The notes under the pieces were generated by a model. It was not told the origin of the DNA. It saw nothing but the letters and a program-made list of their open reading frames with translations, and did no database searches. This document shows, piece by piece, positions 47,301-58,494 of a DNA stretch of 64,000 nucleotides; the first letter of the stretch is position 1; every line of letters begins with the position of its first letter. Source of the stretch: Typhlomys cinereus (Eukaryota > Chordata > Mammalia > Rodentia > Platacanthomyidae); the NCBI GenBank assembly GCA_023101885.1, contig JALPQD010000233.1, positions 1,711,501 to 1,775,500 of the forward strand, in the 5' to 3' direction. A program made the translations under genes and the position numbers.

Positions 47301-49362
47301 GATGCTTGAAAGGAATTGAAATAATACAAAAGTCTCAAGTTTTGGCTCCAATAATAGCTTGGGGTTCAATTTATTTTCTCATTTTGTAAAAATAGAAAAT
47401 AAGACACCTATGGACAATGTAGAAGAGGAAAACTTGATTTCTATTCACTATACTTTTCTATTTAACTTTAAGCCATATTTTAGGCAGTTTTTCCTAAGTT
47501 TTTTTTATTATGAAAGTATAATTTCTTTTATTTAGGATGAATTCAATTCAGCCCAGTTTAATTTTTTCTACTTTTCATGTCCTAAAGATTGATCTATGTG
47601 TGTACACATGTTTATGTGAGTATTATATAAGCTTAATGATTTAAACATATTGGATGCAGATGAAACGCCTTTATACCTTCTACTAATGCTATCAAATTTG
47701 AGTATCAATTTAATGGATTGACATATTGTATAGATAGCAGAGTATAAATTTTTGACCTTTGGAAAATCTAGTAATTATTCTTAACTATCAGGAACTAATT
47801 TTACTTAGTTGTGTACTAGATACTTTTGCATTTCCACAAATCTTCTTAAGTTTTATTTTCAGATGTATTCAAATAATTTATAAATCCTTTTATCATTTTT
47901 TGCCACTTTTTAAATTCATATGAAGTAGGGTTGGACTGGTGTTAAAGGTAGTAATTCACACCATCAAGCAAGACCCTCTCTAAGAATTGTGACTCTTGTG
48001 TTCTGACTGAATTATGTGGGCACAGGTCCTTGATTTCACTGAGTGTCATATCCCTTGAAGTTCGTCCAGGATGTTCTTCGATGTGTGCTTAGTTGAATGT
48101 ACATTGAGATTGTGCTCTGCATGCCGTTTTCTCATCTACAGACTAGATGTTTTGCCCTGACTCAGTTGCAGCTCCTTTCCTTAATAATACATCATGCTTT
48201 TCCTGCACTGCATCACCTTTGTAATGCATCAAGCAAGATAAACTGAAATACTCCTGATCATCTGTTACCAATGACTTATCTTTGTTGTTTAATGTTCAGT
48301 TGTTCTGAAGGTATCATTTTACCTATGTTGTCTCTTTAAGGTTGATTCAAATTGAATAGCAAACTGATTACTCATTACTTGTTTTCATGAGAAATACAAT
48401 TCAGAAACGAGTAAAATAGCTAACTAAAGAGTTTTCAAACTTTCTATGTAATTCTGTATTAAATGGCATTCTGATTAATACTTAAAAGTTTGAGAGAGAC
48501 AGAGAACGAGAAAGAAATAGAGAACGAAAAAGAAAAAGAGAAAGAAGAGATAGATGGAAGCTTTGGGATAGAATAGTCCTACATGTCCAGAAAAAGAAAT
48601 CAAAAATCCTGTTTGAGACATGGATGGCTAGAAAGGAAATGAAAGAAAACAGTAATAATGAAAACGTGGATCTAAGAAAAGTAGAAACTTCAGATTTTTA
48701 ATTTATTAAGGAAAGTAGAACTGTATGGAAATTAGTAGAGAACACAGAACTCCCCCATCAGGACTGCAAAGTGCAAAGATTCAACCTTAAAGAGTTACCA
48801 AAGGATGCAAGCTAACAATGAACAGAAAAAAAAGTGGCTTACAATAAGAGCTTTTCATCTTGTGCTGAAAATTTATATTAGTGAAGAGGCATCTATCCAT
48901 CCTAACTTTCTCACAGATGATGTGGTGCAGATCTTAAATCCAAACCTCATGTCAATGTGGAGAGCGTAGCTTTATGAAAATTAAACATAGATTTAATAAC
49001 CTATAAAATAGGTTGCTAAATATTAGATAAAAGGACCTGAAACAATATGCAAAAATGCTCACAAAGTAATGACTTTGAATACTTGTTTCATTCTTATAAC
49101 CCAAAATATGTTCATTTTGTGTTTTATTTCTTCTAGCAAGTATCATGGTGCTTGTATTTGTAGATTTGTTAGCTTTGTGATGGTATAAAAATGCTGGATT
49201 TCTACAATAGCTCTTTTGTCATATCCACATAAAATTTTCCTGGTATATTAAGAGAACTATGCTTTGGGAATTAAGCTAAAAAGGAATACCCCCCCACACA
49301 CACAAACATATTCACAATTTTAAATGGAAGGTTACAGAAAAGATAGCAAATTCATTCATGAA
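44346..49362. other. 5-kb interval, mostly unrecognised
   Basis: No gene and no clear repeat, except a purine-rich tract at 48,490-48,552 (gaga/gaaa units). The frames at 46,300 and 46,779 are hydrophobic AT-driven chance frames without domain signs. Confidence 0.45.
48490..48552 (+). repeat. Purine-rich (GA/GAAA)n tract
   Basis: gagagagacagagaacgaga followed by gaaa units; low-complexity. Confidence 0.85.
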
Positions 49363-49640
49363 TGTATTTATTTTTATTTGTGTGAGAGAGTGTGTGTGTG
49401 CGCGTCCGTGTTTCAGAGGGTACTGTGTGTCCCTGTAAAACACCAAGGTAACGATCATCCTGAATCGTTCCTACCTCCTTTTTACTTTGTTCTGGTGTTT
49501 TCCAGGCTTCTCCTTGTAGAGCTGGAAGTGTAGGGCGCTGCCATTTCTGCCTGGTGTTTTTATATGGGATCAGGGACCTAAATTCAGGTCCATCTGCTTG
49601 TGAGGCAGAGTCTTAACCCTTGAGCCATCTTCCCAGTCCT
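49363..49640 (-). mobile_element. tRNA-derived SINE, older subfamily
   Basis: Plus strand: tttatttttatttgtgtgag tail, short TG repeat, older-type body, cttaacccttgagccatctt at the head. Partner of the young copy 300 bases away in the same orientation. Confidence 0.85.
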
Positions 49641-49953
49641 AGCATTCCCCTGGGTTCTTTGCTGCATGATCTTGCAATAAGAGCAAACTCAACCATACAT
49701 TGGATTAAATAGGCAGAATAGAGCCCATGATAAAACTACCAGAAATCTTAACACACACACATTCATGACTGAACATGTTATCAGTGAAACCTAATATGGG
49801 AGAGTCTCATTTTAACTTTACATGAGACGCTGTTAGAAGCATTGCAGAAACAGGAAAAGCATTGTAACATATTTTAAACTAAGAATATAGGTGGTTTTAC
49901 TTTCAAATTATATACTAAAACTCATGTCCTGTGAGAAGATACATGTAGTTTTT

Positions 49954-50219
49954 TTTATTTATTCAATTGTGCATGTGTGCATATGTGTGGGTGTGTGTGT
50001 GTGTAGAACCACAGATGAATTCGGGAACCACCATGGACCACCTCCACCTCCTCCTTATTGACTCTGCCCGGGGATTCACAGGCTCCGCCCTACTAGGACC
50101 AGAAACGCAGGCTGCCCCCAATATCGCCCTGTGTCTACATGTGGCATCTAGAATCACAAACTCAGGACCTTCTGCCTGCAAGGCAGAGGCTTAACCCCTG
50201 AGCCACCTCTCCAGCCCCC
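49954..50219 (-). mobile_element. tRNA-derived SINE, young subfamily (long body)
   Basis: Plus strand begins tttatttattcaattgtgca (tail), then TG repeat, body with ctccttattgactctgcccg (the long-body insertion, with variation) and ends at gagccacctctccagccccc. catgtag plus a T run at both sides (49,942; 50,221) is a probable duplication. Confidence 0.93.
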
Positions 50220-50269
50220 GCATGTAGATTTTTAAGGAGAGTATTTTAAAAGTGTTGAGATTTACAACT

Positions 50270-50275
50270 GTTATC
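50270..50275 (+). repeat. ERV target-site duplication, left
   Basis: gttatc, repeated at 50,703-50,708. Confidence 0.88.
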
Positions 50276-50445
50276 TGTTGCCCACCTGGCCAGCTGAGAG
50301 GGCGTGGGAGAGGCAGGGGCCTCATGGGCTCCAGGCGAGCGACAGGGTCACAACCCAGACACCGGGAGTCAGGCGGGAAGCGAGAAGCAGCAGGCAGAAG
50401 ACAGAGCTGGCAGCAGACTCAGCTCTATTCGAGAAGTGTTTGGGC

Positions 50446-50452
50446 TTATATA
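50446..50452 (-). promoter_or_regulatory. TATA box of solo LTR
   Basis: TATATAA on the minus strand, about 110-140 bases downstream of the paired CCAAT boxes. Activity is not shown by sequence. Confidence 0.7.
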
Positions 50453-50559
50453 GGGTCAAGGTCAAATCAGGTGTGGCCAACCCTCTGCTCAGGGGAGGGG
50501 AGCAGAGCAGCCTCCAATCATTTAGCTGTTTACTAAATGTCCAGGTTAGATGGCCACTT

Positions 50560-50607
50560 CCCATTGGTTGTTCATCCCTCCTTCCCATTGGTTGTCCATC
50601 CCTCTGC
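50560..50607 (-). promoter_or_regulatory. Paired CCAAT boxes in 24-bp repeat
   Basis: cccattggttg occurs at 50,560 and 50,584, each followed by a catccctc segment. Read on the minus strand these are two CCAAT boxes in U3. Duplicated U3 promoter or enhancer units are common in LTRs. Confidence 0.75.
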
Positions 50608-50702
50608 CTGAATGGTTCCTCTCTTGGGACATGTCTGGGGCATGTCAGACCTCCTGGATTAGGGAGCCTGGACTAGGGCCTCCCTGAATCGATAGTGCCA
50701 CA

Positions 50703-50708
50703 GTTATC
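50703..50708 (+). repeat. ERV target-site duplication, right
   Basis: gttatc, exact copy of 50,270-50,275. Confidence 0.88.
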
Positions 50709-53254
50709 TTGTCCATTATGACAATTCAGCCATTCAGAAGACCCCATACTACTGAAATAAAGGAAAGATCTTAGTAGCGCAAACTCATCATGCCTTTTTC
50801 TTACAAAACTGTAATTTCCACATCACTTGTCTTCTCTGACGGGCTTAGTTAGCTTATCCATGTAAGTATGGGGACAACATGTCAAGCAGAGACCACTATA
50901 CCTTATTATTCAAAACTAGAATAAAGAGCAAAAAAGATCTGAGTAAAAAGGTTCATCCCACCTGAACAATGACATTAGGGATTGGCCCACCATGCTGATA
51001 ATGTAATCACAGCTAACTTAGCTGTGCAGAAGGTGGAGCACATATTCCAGAAACTGGCAAATTTGTCTTATGCCAGATTCCTTAACACTCTTTGTGAAGT
51101 ACCCCCCTCATCTGTAGCTCAATATTCTATATAAATTGGTGCCCTTTGGTCTTCTGGGAACTTGGAAAATTTTATTGTTTGATTATCCAGGTTTCAAATG
51201 TCTTCAATTCAATAATTTTGTTTTTTTTTGTTAGAATATTTGTCTCAAGGTTTCTATTGGAGCATTAGTCTTTTGAAAATGTTTGTTTCTGCTGAACAAT
51301 TTAATCTCCACTATCATATTTTGTTATACTACTAAAGTTTAAAAGTCACAATATTGTTAATTTTAAGTGTTACATGAATTCACATTATATTTGTTTTTAT
51401 TTCATGACGTATTTAAGTATTTGTTATAAAAGAAATTTTGAATCTTAAATTTCAATTACTCTAACATTATGTCAAATAATTTTTTAAATAATCACCCTAC
51501 AATATTATCACTGCTAAATTTTTTTTCTTGTAGTGCTAAAAAGAACTCTCTGTTCTCTGTTCTACTCATCTGTACTAGATGGTAGAAAAAATATGTGTCC
51601 TGTGAGTTTCTAGATTACCTTGCAGGTGTATTTCTCTTCTACTTGATTGAGATACAGTGAATGACCTTTAGTCATCATGGCACCTTTCCCTGGGCACTGG
51701 TTGCCACTGGAGGTCAGAATTCCATGTTATTAAAACGTGAATTTCAGCCTAAAATCTAACTCCATGCTCAAGACCTACATTTGAAAAGAGAAGTCTCCTA
51801 GCAAACAATTTCCCTGTTTACTTTGCAATTTAGGTCTGTAAGCATTTCAATTAGTTTCCTGACCATTGTTTTAAATTACAGATTTGTCATTCTAAGTGAG
51901 GAAAAGTACACCTTATAGATTAGTGCAATCCTGACCTGAAGTCTAACTCTAAGAACGTGATAATGGACAGAGGGCTAATTGAAGTCTTTAAAACTCTCTT
52001 CTCTACAGAAGGTTCAGTTTATTTCCTAGTTTCTATTTTCTCTGGGCATCTTTCTGATTTCACCAAAGGTATTTGGATGTCACAGTGCCTGAATAATGTT
52101 TTTGATCATTCTAAGTTTTACTATCAGTTTGATCATTCAGAGTTTTACTATCTGAGAATTTCATAATAACAAATGAATATATAGCTTTCCTTGTAAAAAT
52201 CTGACTATCTGGCTACAGTGGTTGCATATCAGTTTGAACTTGGGTGCAGTTAACTCTTTCAGCAAGATTTGTTTACTCTCCACAGCTTCCATTGTACATT
52301 AGTGTTTCCATTTAGATGAGAGCGAACTTCCTCATGATCCATTATTGTGTTTAATTAAGCCTTAATCTCTTGCTGCTGATGAGAACAGGAGATAGAAACT
52401 GGATAGGATGCCTTAGGACAGGACTCGTTTTGCTAGGAGCTGGAAATGTCCATGATCCTAAAAGTAGTTCCTTTCTTGCCAAATGGAGTTCTGGTTCTTC
52501 TAACTGGAAGCTATATATGAAGACATGGTTGAAACTGCAAAGCACCTGGGCCCATTCTGAACTTGACTGATCACCTTCCCATACTCCACTCCTGTTTTTG
52601 CAATGAATCCTATAAAAGACCCCAGACTAACAATTTGAAATTGTCAATTTTCTGAGACCTACTTCTATTAATACTTGCTTTATATTCCTCTAATTTCTCA
52701 CCAATTAACTTATAGTAAATAGCCTTTTGTGGTTTACTTCATTCTTGGAATTCTGAAGGAAAGAACTCTGATCCACTGACTTTGGGGATGTTTGGTATGG
52801 TAATGAGCATCCAGCAGACTACCATGAGTAAAATGCACCTGAAGTTAGCCTCTATTGCTTTCAAGTGCACCCCACTTTCCTGCATCATTAGCAAAGCAGA
52901 AAATCGAATGTGTGTTTCATGAAACATTTCCTGTGGGTTAAATGTTTAAGGAGCATCTATATCTGAAGAATATTACTCAAGATTAAGTTCTGATTTAATC
53001 CTTCACTTTTTTATGTCCTTGCATGATTTTGAAATATTCTGAGCTATAACCCTTGACATGAGAGGCTTAGATTCCACAGCTAAAATATAATAAACCTTGT
53101 TCCTATCTCTGCCACCTTCAGGAATATTCACTACGTATACCATTGCATAAATATTTAAGCATTACCAGCTAGCTAAAGTTTTGCTATTGTTTAAAAAACT
53201 TGTGATCCAAAGTATGTTGATAAAATTTAATTAGTCATCATTCCATGTCTGTGT
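50709..53254. other. Unannotated interval
   Basis: No gene or recognised repeat. A local direct repeat (gatcattctaagttttacta and gatcattcagagttttacta, at 52,103 and 52,131) is present. Confidence 0.45.
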
Positions 53255-53600
53255 TGAGAGTTTATTGCATAAGGTCTACCCATTGTGATAGGCCACAATA
53301 AGTAACAATAAAGACTGAGGGCAAGACAGAGCACTGAAGAACACATCCCCAGAGATCAACTTCACCCAAATAGGCCCTATATTTCACAGTTCCACCATTC
53401 CTTAGCATTCTATTTTAATATTAATCCATCTAATATTTAATCCAAAGGATTAAACCATTGATTAAGTCAAGGTTCTCAGAATTGAAATCTGTCTAGACAC
53501 ACCTGATCTGATCACCGACACACCTGGTAGTCTGGTATAATAATATCCTGGACATATGAACCAACCAAGTGGACAACTAAAATTGACCATCTTAGCTGAA
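53255..53600 (-). mobile_element. ERVL-type LTR (probable, old)
   Basis: Read on the minus strand: gatggtcaattttagttgtc, caggtgtgtcggtgatcaga, gacttaatcaatggtttaat and a later AATAAA-like caataaactctcaa. The order is similar to the elements at 4,058 and 38,745. Ends approximate. Confidence 0.45.
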
Positions 53601-54559
53601 TAGTTTACTTAATTAAAGATTATTAAATAAGAATATTTTAACAGAAGTCATTTTTATTGTGGTTTCTGAAGATTTGTAGAAATGTAGATGGAAAATAAAA
53701 CCTGAAAATAAGTTTCAATGACTCAGCAAGTCCCCTTCAAACAGACTTGTATTAAGCAGTTGTTTTCCCCCTTAACCAAATTCTAGACCTGCTCCTCTGA
53801 GTCCATTCGTAAGTCCTATCCTTAGGCATACTCTTAAGCATTCAAGTTGAATAATAATTTTATGTAGTCAGTTTTTCCAAAATTCTTTATGAAATGTGGA
53901 ATTACCCTCAGTATTTCATTAAATTCTTGGTGTCTCTATGTGATGTCTGGTTATAGGAGAATCTATGGCATTAATAAGATGCAACCTTGCATGTGTCTGC
54001 AGGTTTTCTCCAAATAAGATTAAATGAGGTTGTAGGTGCCTAGTGTCAACTGTCAGCTAAAATCTAGAACAAATTATGTGAAACTTCATTATTAAACATA
54101 TGCTTAAATTTATATTCTTCTTGCACATTATGTTGTGAGAAAACATTATATTTTAGACATTGCTAGTAAGCATCTTTTTTGGGGGCATTTTTTGAATTTT
54201 TTTGAAATATTGTACTCCAAGGAATGGGATTTATAACCATGAGAGAGTAGTTTGCCACAATATGAAAGAATGACAGACATTTCGTATAAATTTACCTGTC
54301 ATTTTTCTTTGTAAAACTAAGACTTCTCAGTTTTAAACCACTAACAATTTTTTTGTTGTTATTTTTGGACTCTCGAAAATCAAATCTTAAAAAACGCATT
54401 TTGTTCTCAAACAGATCTTGTGATTTCCCAACGGAGCCCTGGAAAATCTCTAGGGATCTGTTATTCTACCTTGGAAAGGGAAATGCCAGAAATTACTTCA
54501 TTTATTCGATATGTTGAAGTGAGAGAGAAAAATGTCAGAAAAGAAAACAAACTTAACTT
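53601..54559. other. Unannotated AT-rich interval
   Basis: No recognised element; the last 100 bases may already be L1 3' UTR. Confidence 0.4.
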
Positions 54560-55122
54560 TCACTTGTTGTTTGCATAGGAAGAAGGGGTGGTAGGAATGT
54601 AAGAGACAGAACACAGGGAGGGGTGCTTCCAGGCTGTATTTTCTGGGGATGACAGGACTGTTGCATCTGTGAACTCATCACATCCATGAACTTTTTTTTT
54701 TTTTACTGCAGCCATGTTTGTTTTCCCAAGATGCGCAAAAAATTTGGTCTATCAACATTACACCATAGAAGGGAAAATATTATAAAAAGTACAAAAATTC
54801 CTTAAAAGACTTAATAGTTACTGCTGGATATAGAGGGAAGGGAAGCTATTTTCCTCAATGGTATATCTACTGAAATATGATTCGTGCTCCATCACAAATG
54901 CTCAGTACATGCAAGTAAGGCAACCCAGAGGAAATGCTGTGAGTGAGCCACATATACAAAGCAACATAAAAGTAGGAGGGAGACTGGAAAGGAAGAACAA
55001 GGTTTGCAGTTGAAAAAGGAAGGGAGTTTTGAGAGAGTAATAAAGCCTGAAAATGACATGAATTCAATGTATTCATATATGAAAATGTCAGAGAATAAAA
55101 ATAAGTACAAATAAAGAGGCAT
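54560..55122 (+). mobile_element. LINE-1 3' UTR (Lx-like)
   Basis: gaatgtaagagacagaacac (54,595), gatgacaggactgttgcatc then gaactcatca, ggtctatcaacattacacca (54,746), a gctggatatagag segment, cgtgctccatcacaaatgct (54,883), ending in aattcaatgtattcatatat and an agaataaaaataa tail. A run of 13 T at 54,692-54,704 interrupts it. Confidence 0.72.
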
Positions 55123-55222
55123 CATGCTCCAGACATTTTGGTTTCTCCAGTATCTTTGAAAATCTTAGAAATAACTTTGTTCATGACGTTTGTACTTGTC
55201 ATTTGTCGATTTTTTCCTTTTT

Positions 55223-55241
55223 CCTTTTTTTTTTTTTTTTT
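55223..55241 (+). repeat. Poly(T) run
   Basis: About 19 T; could be the tail of a lost minus-strand retrotransposon, but no body is recognisable. Confidence 0.8.
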
Positions 55242-55341
55242 GAAATCAATGACCTGCAACATATTTCATGTTGAAATTGCTTTAGTAATGTTGCAGCAAT
55301 ACCTTTGGACTGAATAAGATTTTTCAGAACTCTTTTTTAAG

Positions 55342-55350
55342 AGCCATTTT
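55342..55350 (+). repeat. SINE target-site duplication, left
   Basis: agccatttt, repeated at 55,612-55,620. Confidence 0.75.
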
Positions 55351-55611
55351 GGGGCTGGAGAGGTGGCTCAGGGCTTAAGCCTCTGCCTTGCAGGCTGAAT
55401 GCTCCTGCCAGGCAGAAACAGGGACGGCTCTGAGTTTCTGGTCCTGGTAGGGCGGAGCCTGTGAATCCCGGGGCAGAGTAAACAAGGAGGAGGTGGAGGC
55501 AGTCCATAGTGGTTCCAGAATTCGCCCGTGGTTCTACACACACACACACATACACACACGCATACACGCACAATTGAATAAATAATAATAAAAAAATTTT
55601 TAAGAAAAACT
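55351..55611 (+). mobile_element. tRNA-derived SINE, young subfamily, box B deleted
   Basis: Normal head ggggctggagaggtggctca, but after gctcctg the sequence jumps to ccaggcagaaacagg, losing about 30 bases that contain box B in all other copies. Body with gagtaaacaaggaggagg, CA repeat and caattgaataaataataata tail. Without box B this copy should not be transcribed from its internal Pol III promoter. Confidence 0.93.
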
Positions 55612-55620
55612 AGCCATTTT

Positions 55621-56030
55621 GAAAATCCCATCCTAAAAACAAATAGAAGAATTAATCACAGGGGATTGAATGAACTAATAACGGAGAACTATGATTTTAG
55701 TTTAATGTTCCATTTTCTAAATATATCAGATCTTTCTCCTTTTCTCATCTTTATTTTAGATAACTTAGTAGATTTTAGCTTTGTAAACAGAAATGAAACA
55801 TTGATCTCTTTTTCTTCCCTTATCCCTCTGGAATCCAGAAACTATTTTTAAGCATTCCTGTCTTCATGGCAATGCAATTATTTGGTTACTGTCAATAAGA
55901 ATCAGTTTTCTTTGCATCAGGAAAGAATGTATAGCACACATCATAAGTGGCTTGAGTTGAAGTATTTATACCAGCAATAGAAGACTAACTGGAACAGTAC
56001 AAAGACATTGACTAGGATTTCTTTCTAGAC
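55621..56030. other. Unannotated interval
   Basis: No recognised element. Confidence 0.45.
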
Positions 56031-56046
56031 TATTTATTTATTTGGT

Positions 56047-56123
<77 letters not shown>

Positions 56124-56371
56124 CTGTATGTATCTGTGTATCAGAGAGCACTGTATGTTCCTGTGAAAGACCACGGGTGAATTCAGGAATAATCCTGGAT
56201 TGTTTCTACCTCATTTTGCTTTATTCTGGGTTTCCCCAGCTCCACCCATCAGGGCTTGAAGTTCAGGTGACTATTTCAGCCTGGCATTTTTATGTGAGAC
56301 CTGACATCTGAATTTAGGACCTTTTGCTTGCAAGGCAGAGTCTTAACCTCTGAGTCATTTTTCCAAACCTG
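56031..56371 (-). mobile_element. tRNA-derived SINE, older subfamily, expanded tail
   Basis: Plus strand: (TTTA)n 56,033-56,090, (TG)n 56,091-56,120, older-type body (ttcaggaataatcctggatt), then tcttaacctctgagtcattt at the head. Both tail repeats have grown far beyond other copies. Confidence 0.87.
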
Positions 56372-57043
56372 GAATATATGATTTAAATGTGTTGCAGAGT
56401 ATACATATGATCTGTCTTAAAGGTAGCATTATGTAACCATGGTTTATAAAGTCTCTGAAAAAAAAAGGGTTCCAGTCTGCAAGTGAGGGATGGTTTCTTT
56501 CTGGTAAGTCTAGGAAAATGAAAGAACTTGTTGATTTCAAAGAAAAGAATTACTCTATGTGTAAAGTACAAGTGTCATGTCGGGTTTTCCAAAACATAGT
56601 TTCAAGTGAGCTTGTTCGAGTGCATATGTGTATGTTCATGTGTGCCTGTGTGTGCGCACACGTGCACACACATGCATGCATGTGTGAAATCCCTAATATT
56701 CTACTTGAAGCTGAAGAATCTGGAAAGCTAGTGCTCTGAAACAGTTTAATAGTTTAAGTCCTAGGCTAGTCTGAGGCTCCAAAACTCAGAAACTAACAAA
56801 CTCATGATTCTTGAAAATAATCACTTAATCTCCATGCATATCAGTTATATCATATATATCACAGTTTACTTATGAATAGTCAATTATTATAGATTCTCTA
56901 CAAGAATGTGCATAATCTATCTAAAATTATGTTAACGCTCTTTGTTTCTAAGTTCAATAGTATAATTTCCTTTGGAACATTGCTTCAATGTTAAATGGTT
57001 CAGATTTATTGAAATCCTATAGAAAAATGATGATGATCATTTA
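56372..57043. other. Unannotated interval with alternating purine-pyrimidine tract
   Basis: No gene. A purine-pyrimidine alternating tract at 56,619-56,684 (listed separately). Confidence 0.45.
56619..56684. repeat. Alternating purine-pyrimidine tract (Z-DNA-like)
   Basis: tgtgtgcgcacacgtgcaca and catgcatgcatgtgtg within a mostly alternating 66-base tract; contains the perfect palindrome gtgtgcgcacac. Confidence 0.85.
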
Positions 57044-57059
57044 AAATTTTAAATATATA

Positions 57060-57272
57060 GGGGATGGAGAAGTGGCTCAGAAGTTAAGCCTCTGCCTTAC
57101 AGGTGGAAGGTCCTGAGTTCGAGATCCTAGACCCCACGTATAGACGCAGGGCGGAAGCGGGGGCAGCCTGCGTTTCTAGTCCTGGTAGGGCGGAGCCTGT
57201 GAATCCCAGGGCAGAGTAAACAAGGAGGAGGTGGAGGCGGTCCATGGTGATTCCCGATTTCGCCCATGATTC

Positions 57273-57308
<36 letters not shown>

Positions 57309-57361
57309 CATACACAAGCACGCACACACAATTGAATAAATAATAATAAAATTTTAAAAAA
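57060..57361 (+). mobile_element. tRNA-derived SINE, young subfamily (long body)
   Basis: Head ggggatggagaagtggctca, box B tcctgagttcgagatcct with a one-base insertion, GC-rich body with gagtaaacaaggaggagg, CA repeat 57,277-57,305, tail caattgaataaataataata. Flanked by attttaaatatata (57,046) and a near copy at 57,362. Confidence 0.93.
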
Positions 57362-57375
57362 AAATTTAAATATAT

Positions 57376-58131
57376 AAATGAAAATAAAATAGCCCAAAAT
57401 ATTTGAGATCTAGAAAAAAAAAAAATGCTACCTGGTATTTCCTACCCTGTCATTATCTTTGTGTGGATGTTGCCAATCTCTTGGATCTGTGGGTCTGGAG
57501 TTAGAGTTAAAATGTTAAGAACAGAGAGACAGATTATAATAAAGGAAATGGAGATGTATTAACCATGGGATCATATAGTAGGACCAACTGTCCATCTTAG
57601 AAACAATTGTAGATACACTAAAGAAGATCATTACAGCAGACAGATGAAAATACAGTTTTGTCATGAGCACCTGTCCATATTTCTAATCAAAACCCCTACT
57701 TCTAATTCTACAGTAGTCTTTAATTAGGCATTTTGGCTTAGATGGATGATAGTACACAATGCTTTTGTTAACTTCAGCAACAGAAGTGATAAGTAACTAG
57801 ATAGAAACAGTCTTATCTTAATCATCAAACACATTAACTAATTTAGAAATTAGCCAATTACAAAGATTAAATCAAAGTTTTTCCCCTGCTCTGAGGTTTT
57901 TCAGACCTAAGTTGTTGATAATAATTTGTTAATTTATCTTATTCTACTTTATTCATAAGGCTTGTAGGATTTAAGTCCTAGGCCACTAACTGCCCAGCCT
58001 TTAGCTTCCTGTCTCAGCTATGTTCATCAAAATAATGATGTGAAGAAAAAGGGAGTCTTTTGCTTGATGGAATTTTTCTTACTTCATGTGGACATGGTCC
58101 CAGAATGTCAACAAGCACCTAAACTACCTTA
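57376..58131. other. Unannotated interval
   Basis: No recognised element or coding signal. Confidence 0.45.
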
Positions 58132-58136
58132 GGCTA
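58132..58136 (+). repeat. MaLR target-site duplication, left
   Basis: ggcta, repeated at 58,490-58,494. Confidence 0.85.
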
Positions 58137-58489
58137 TGTATCAGTTACTCTTTACTATTGCTGTGAGAGAATACTCAAAGTTGATCAACTTAAGGGAGAA
58201 AGGGAGATTTATTCAGCCTACAGTTCCAGAGGGAAGGTACAGTCTCTCAAAGCAGAGGTAGCATGGGTGGCTGGCCAAAGCTGGAGGAGGCTAAGTCACC
58301 GCAGACATCTTGGAAGCTGAGAGCTGCAGACTGCTTGCTGCAAAAGCTGACTTCTCCTGGAGATAGGGTGAGACTAACCCACCTCAAGGCCCACCCCTTG
58401 TGACTGCCTTCCTCCAGCAAGAATCCACTTCTCAAGGTGACACGACCTTGCCACATGAGACTGTGGGGGACACATTTCAAACCATGACA
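58137..58489 (-). mobile_element. ERVL-MaLR solo LTR
   Basis: 353 bp with TG...CA ends and an exact 5-bp duplication (ggcta), as expected for ERVL integration. On the minus strand it opens tgtcatggtttgaaatgtgt, has cacaaggggtgggccttgag, AATAAA and a cccttaagttgat segment. Closely similar along its length to the LTR pieces of the element at 15,730-17,604, so same subfamily. Confidence 0.93.
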
Positions 58490-58494
58490 GGCTA
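58490..58494 (+). repeat. MaLR target-site duplication, right
   Basis: ggcta, exact copy of 58,132-58,136. Confidence 0.85.

Larger units (their letters stand above)
50276..50702 (-). mobile_element. Solo LTR, ERVK-type (class II)
   Basis: A 427-bp element ending TG...CA, with exact 6-bp direct repeats (gttatc) on each side; six bases is the ERVK norm. GC-rich and CpG-bearing in an AT-rich region. On the minus strand it has, in order, two CCAAT boxes within a 24-bp tandem repeat, a TATATAA box, and a downstream CT-rich region, the normal order of an LTR promoter. No internal ERV sequence is attached, so it is a solo LTR left by recombination. Open frames of up to 132 codons across it are incidental to its high GC. 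Confidence 0.88.

Noticed and set aside
46779..47301. Neighbouring frames that might be exons or a processed pseudogene
   Set aside because: No protein family recognised, no poly(A) tail or target duplication, and no consistent splice sites.
50252..50676. Overlapping 94- and 132-codon frames
   Set aside because: They lie antisense over the GC-rich solo LTR; high GC alone makes long frames likely.
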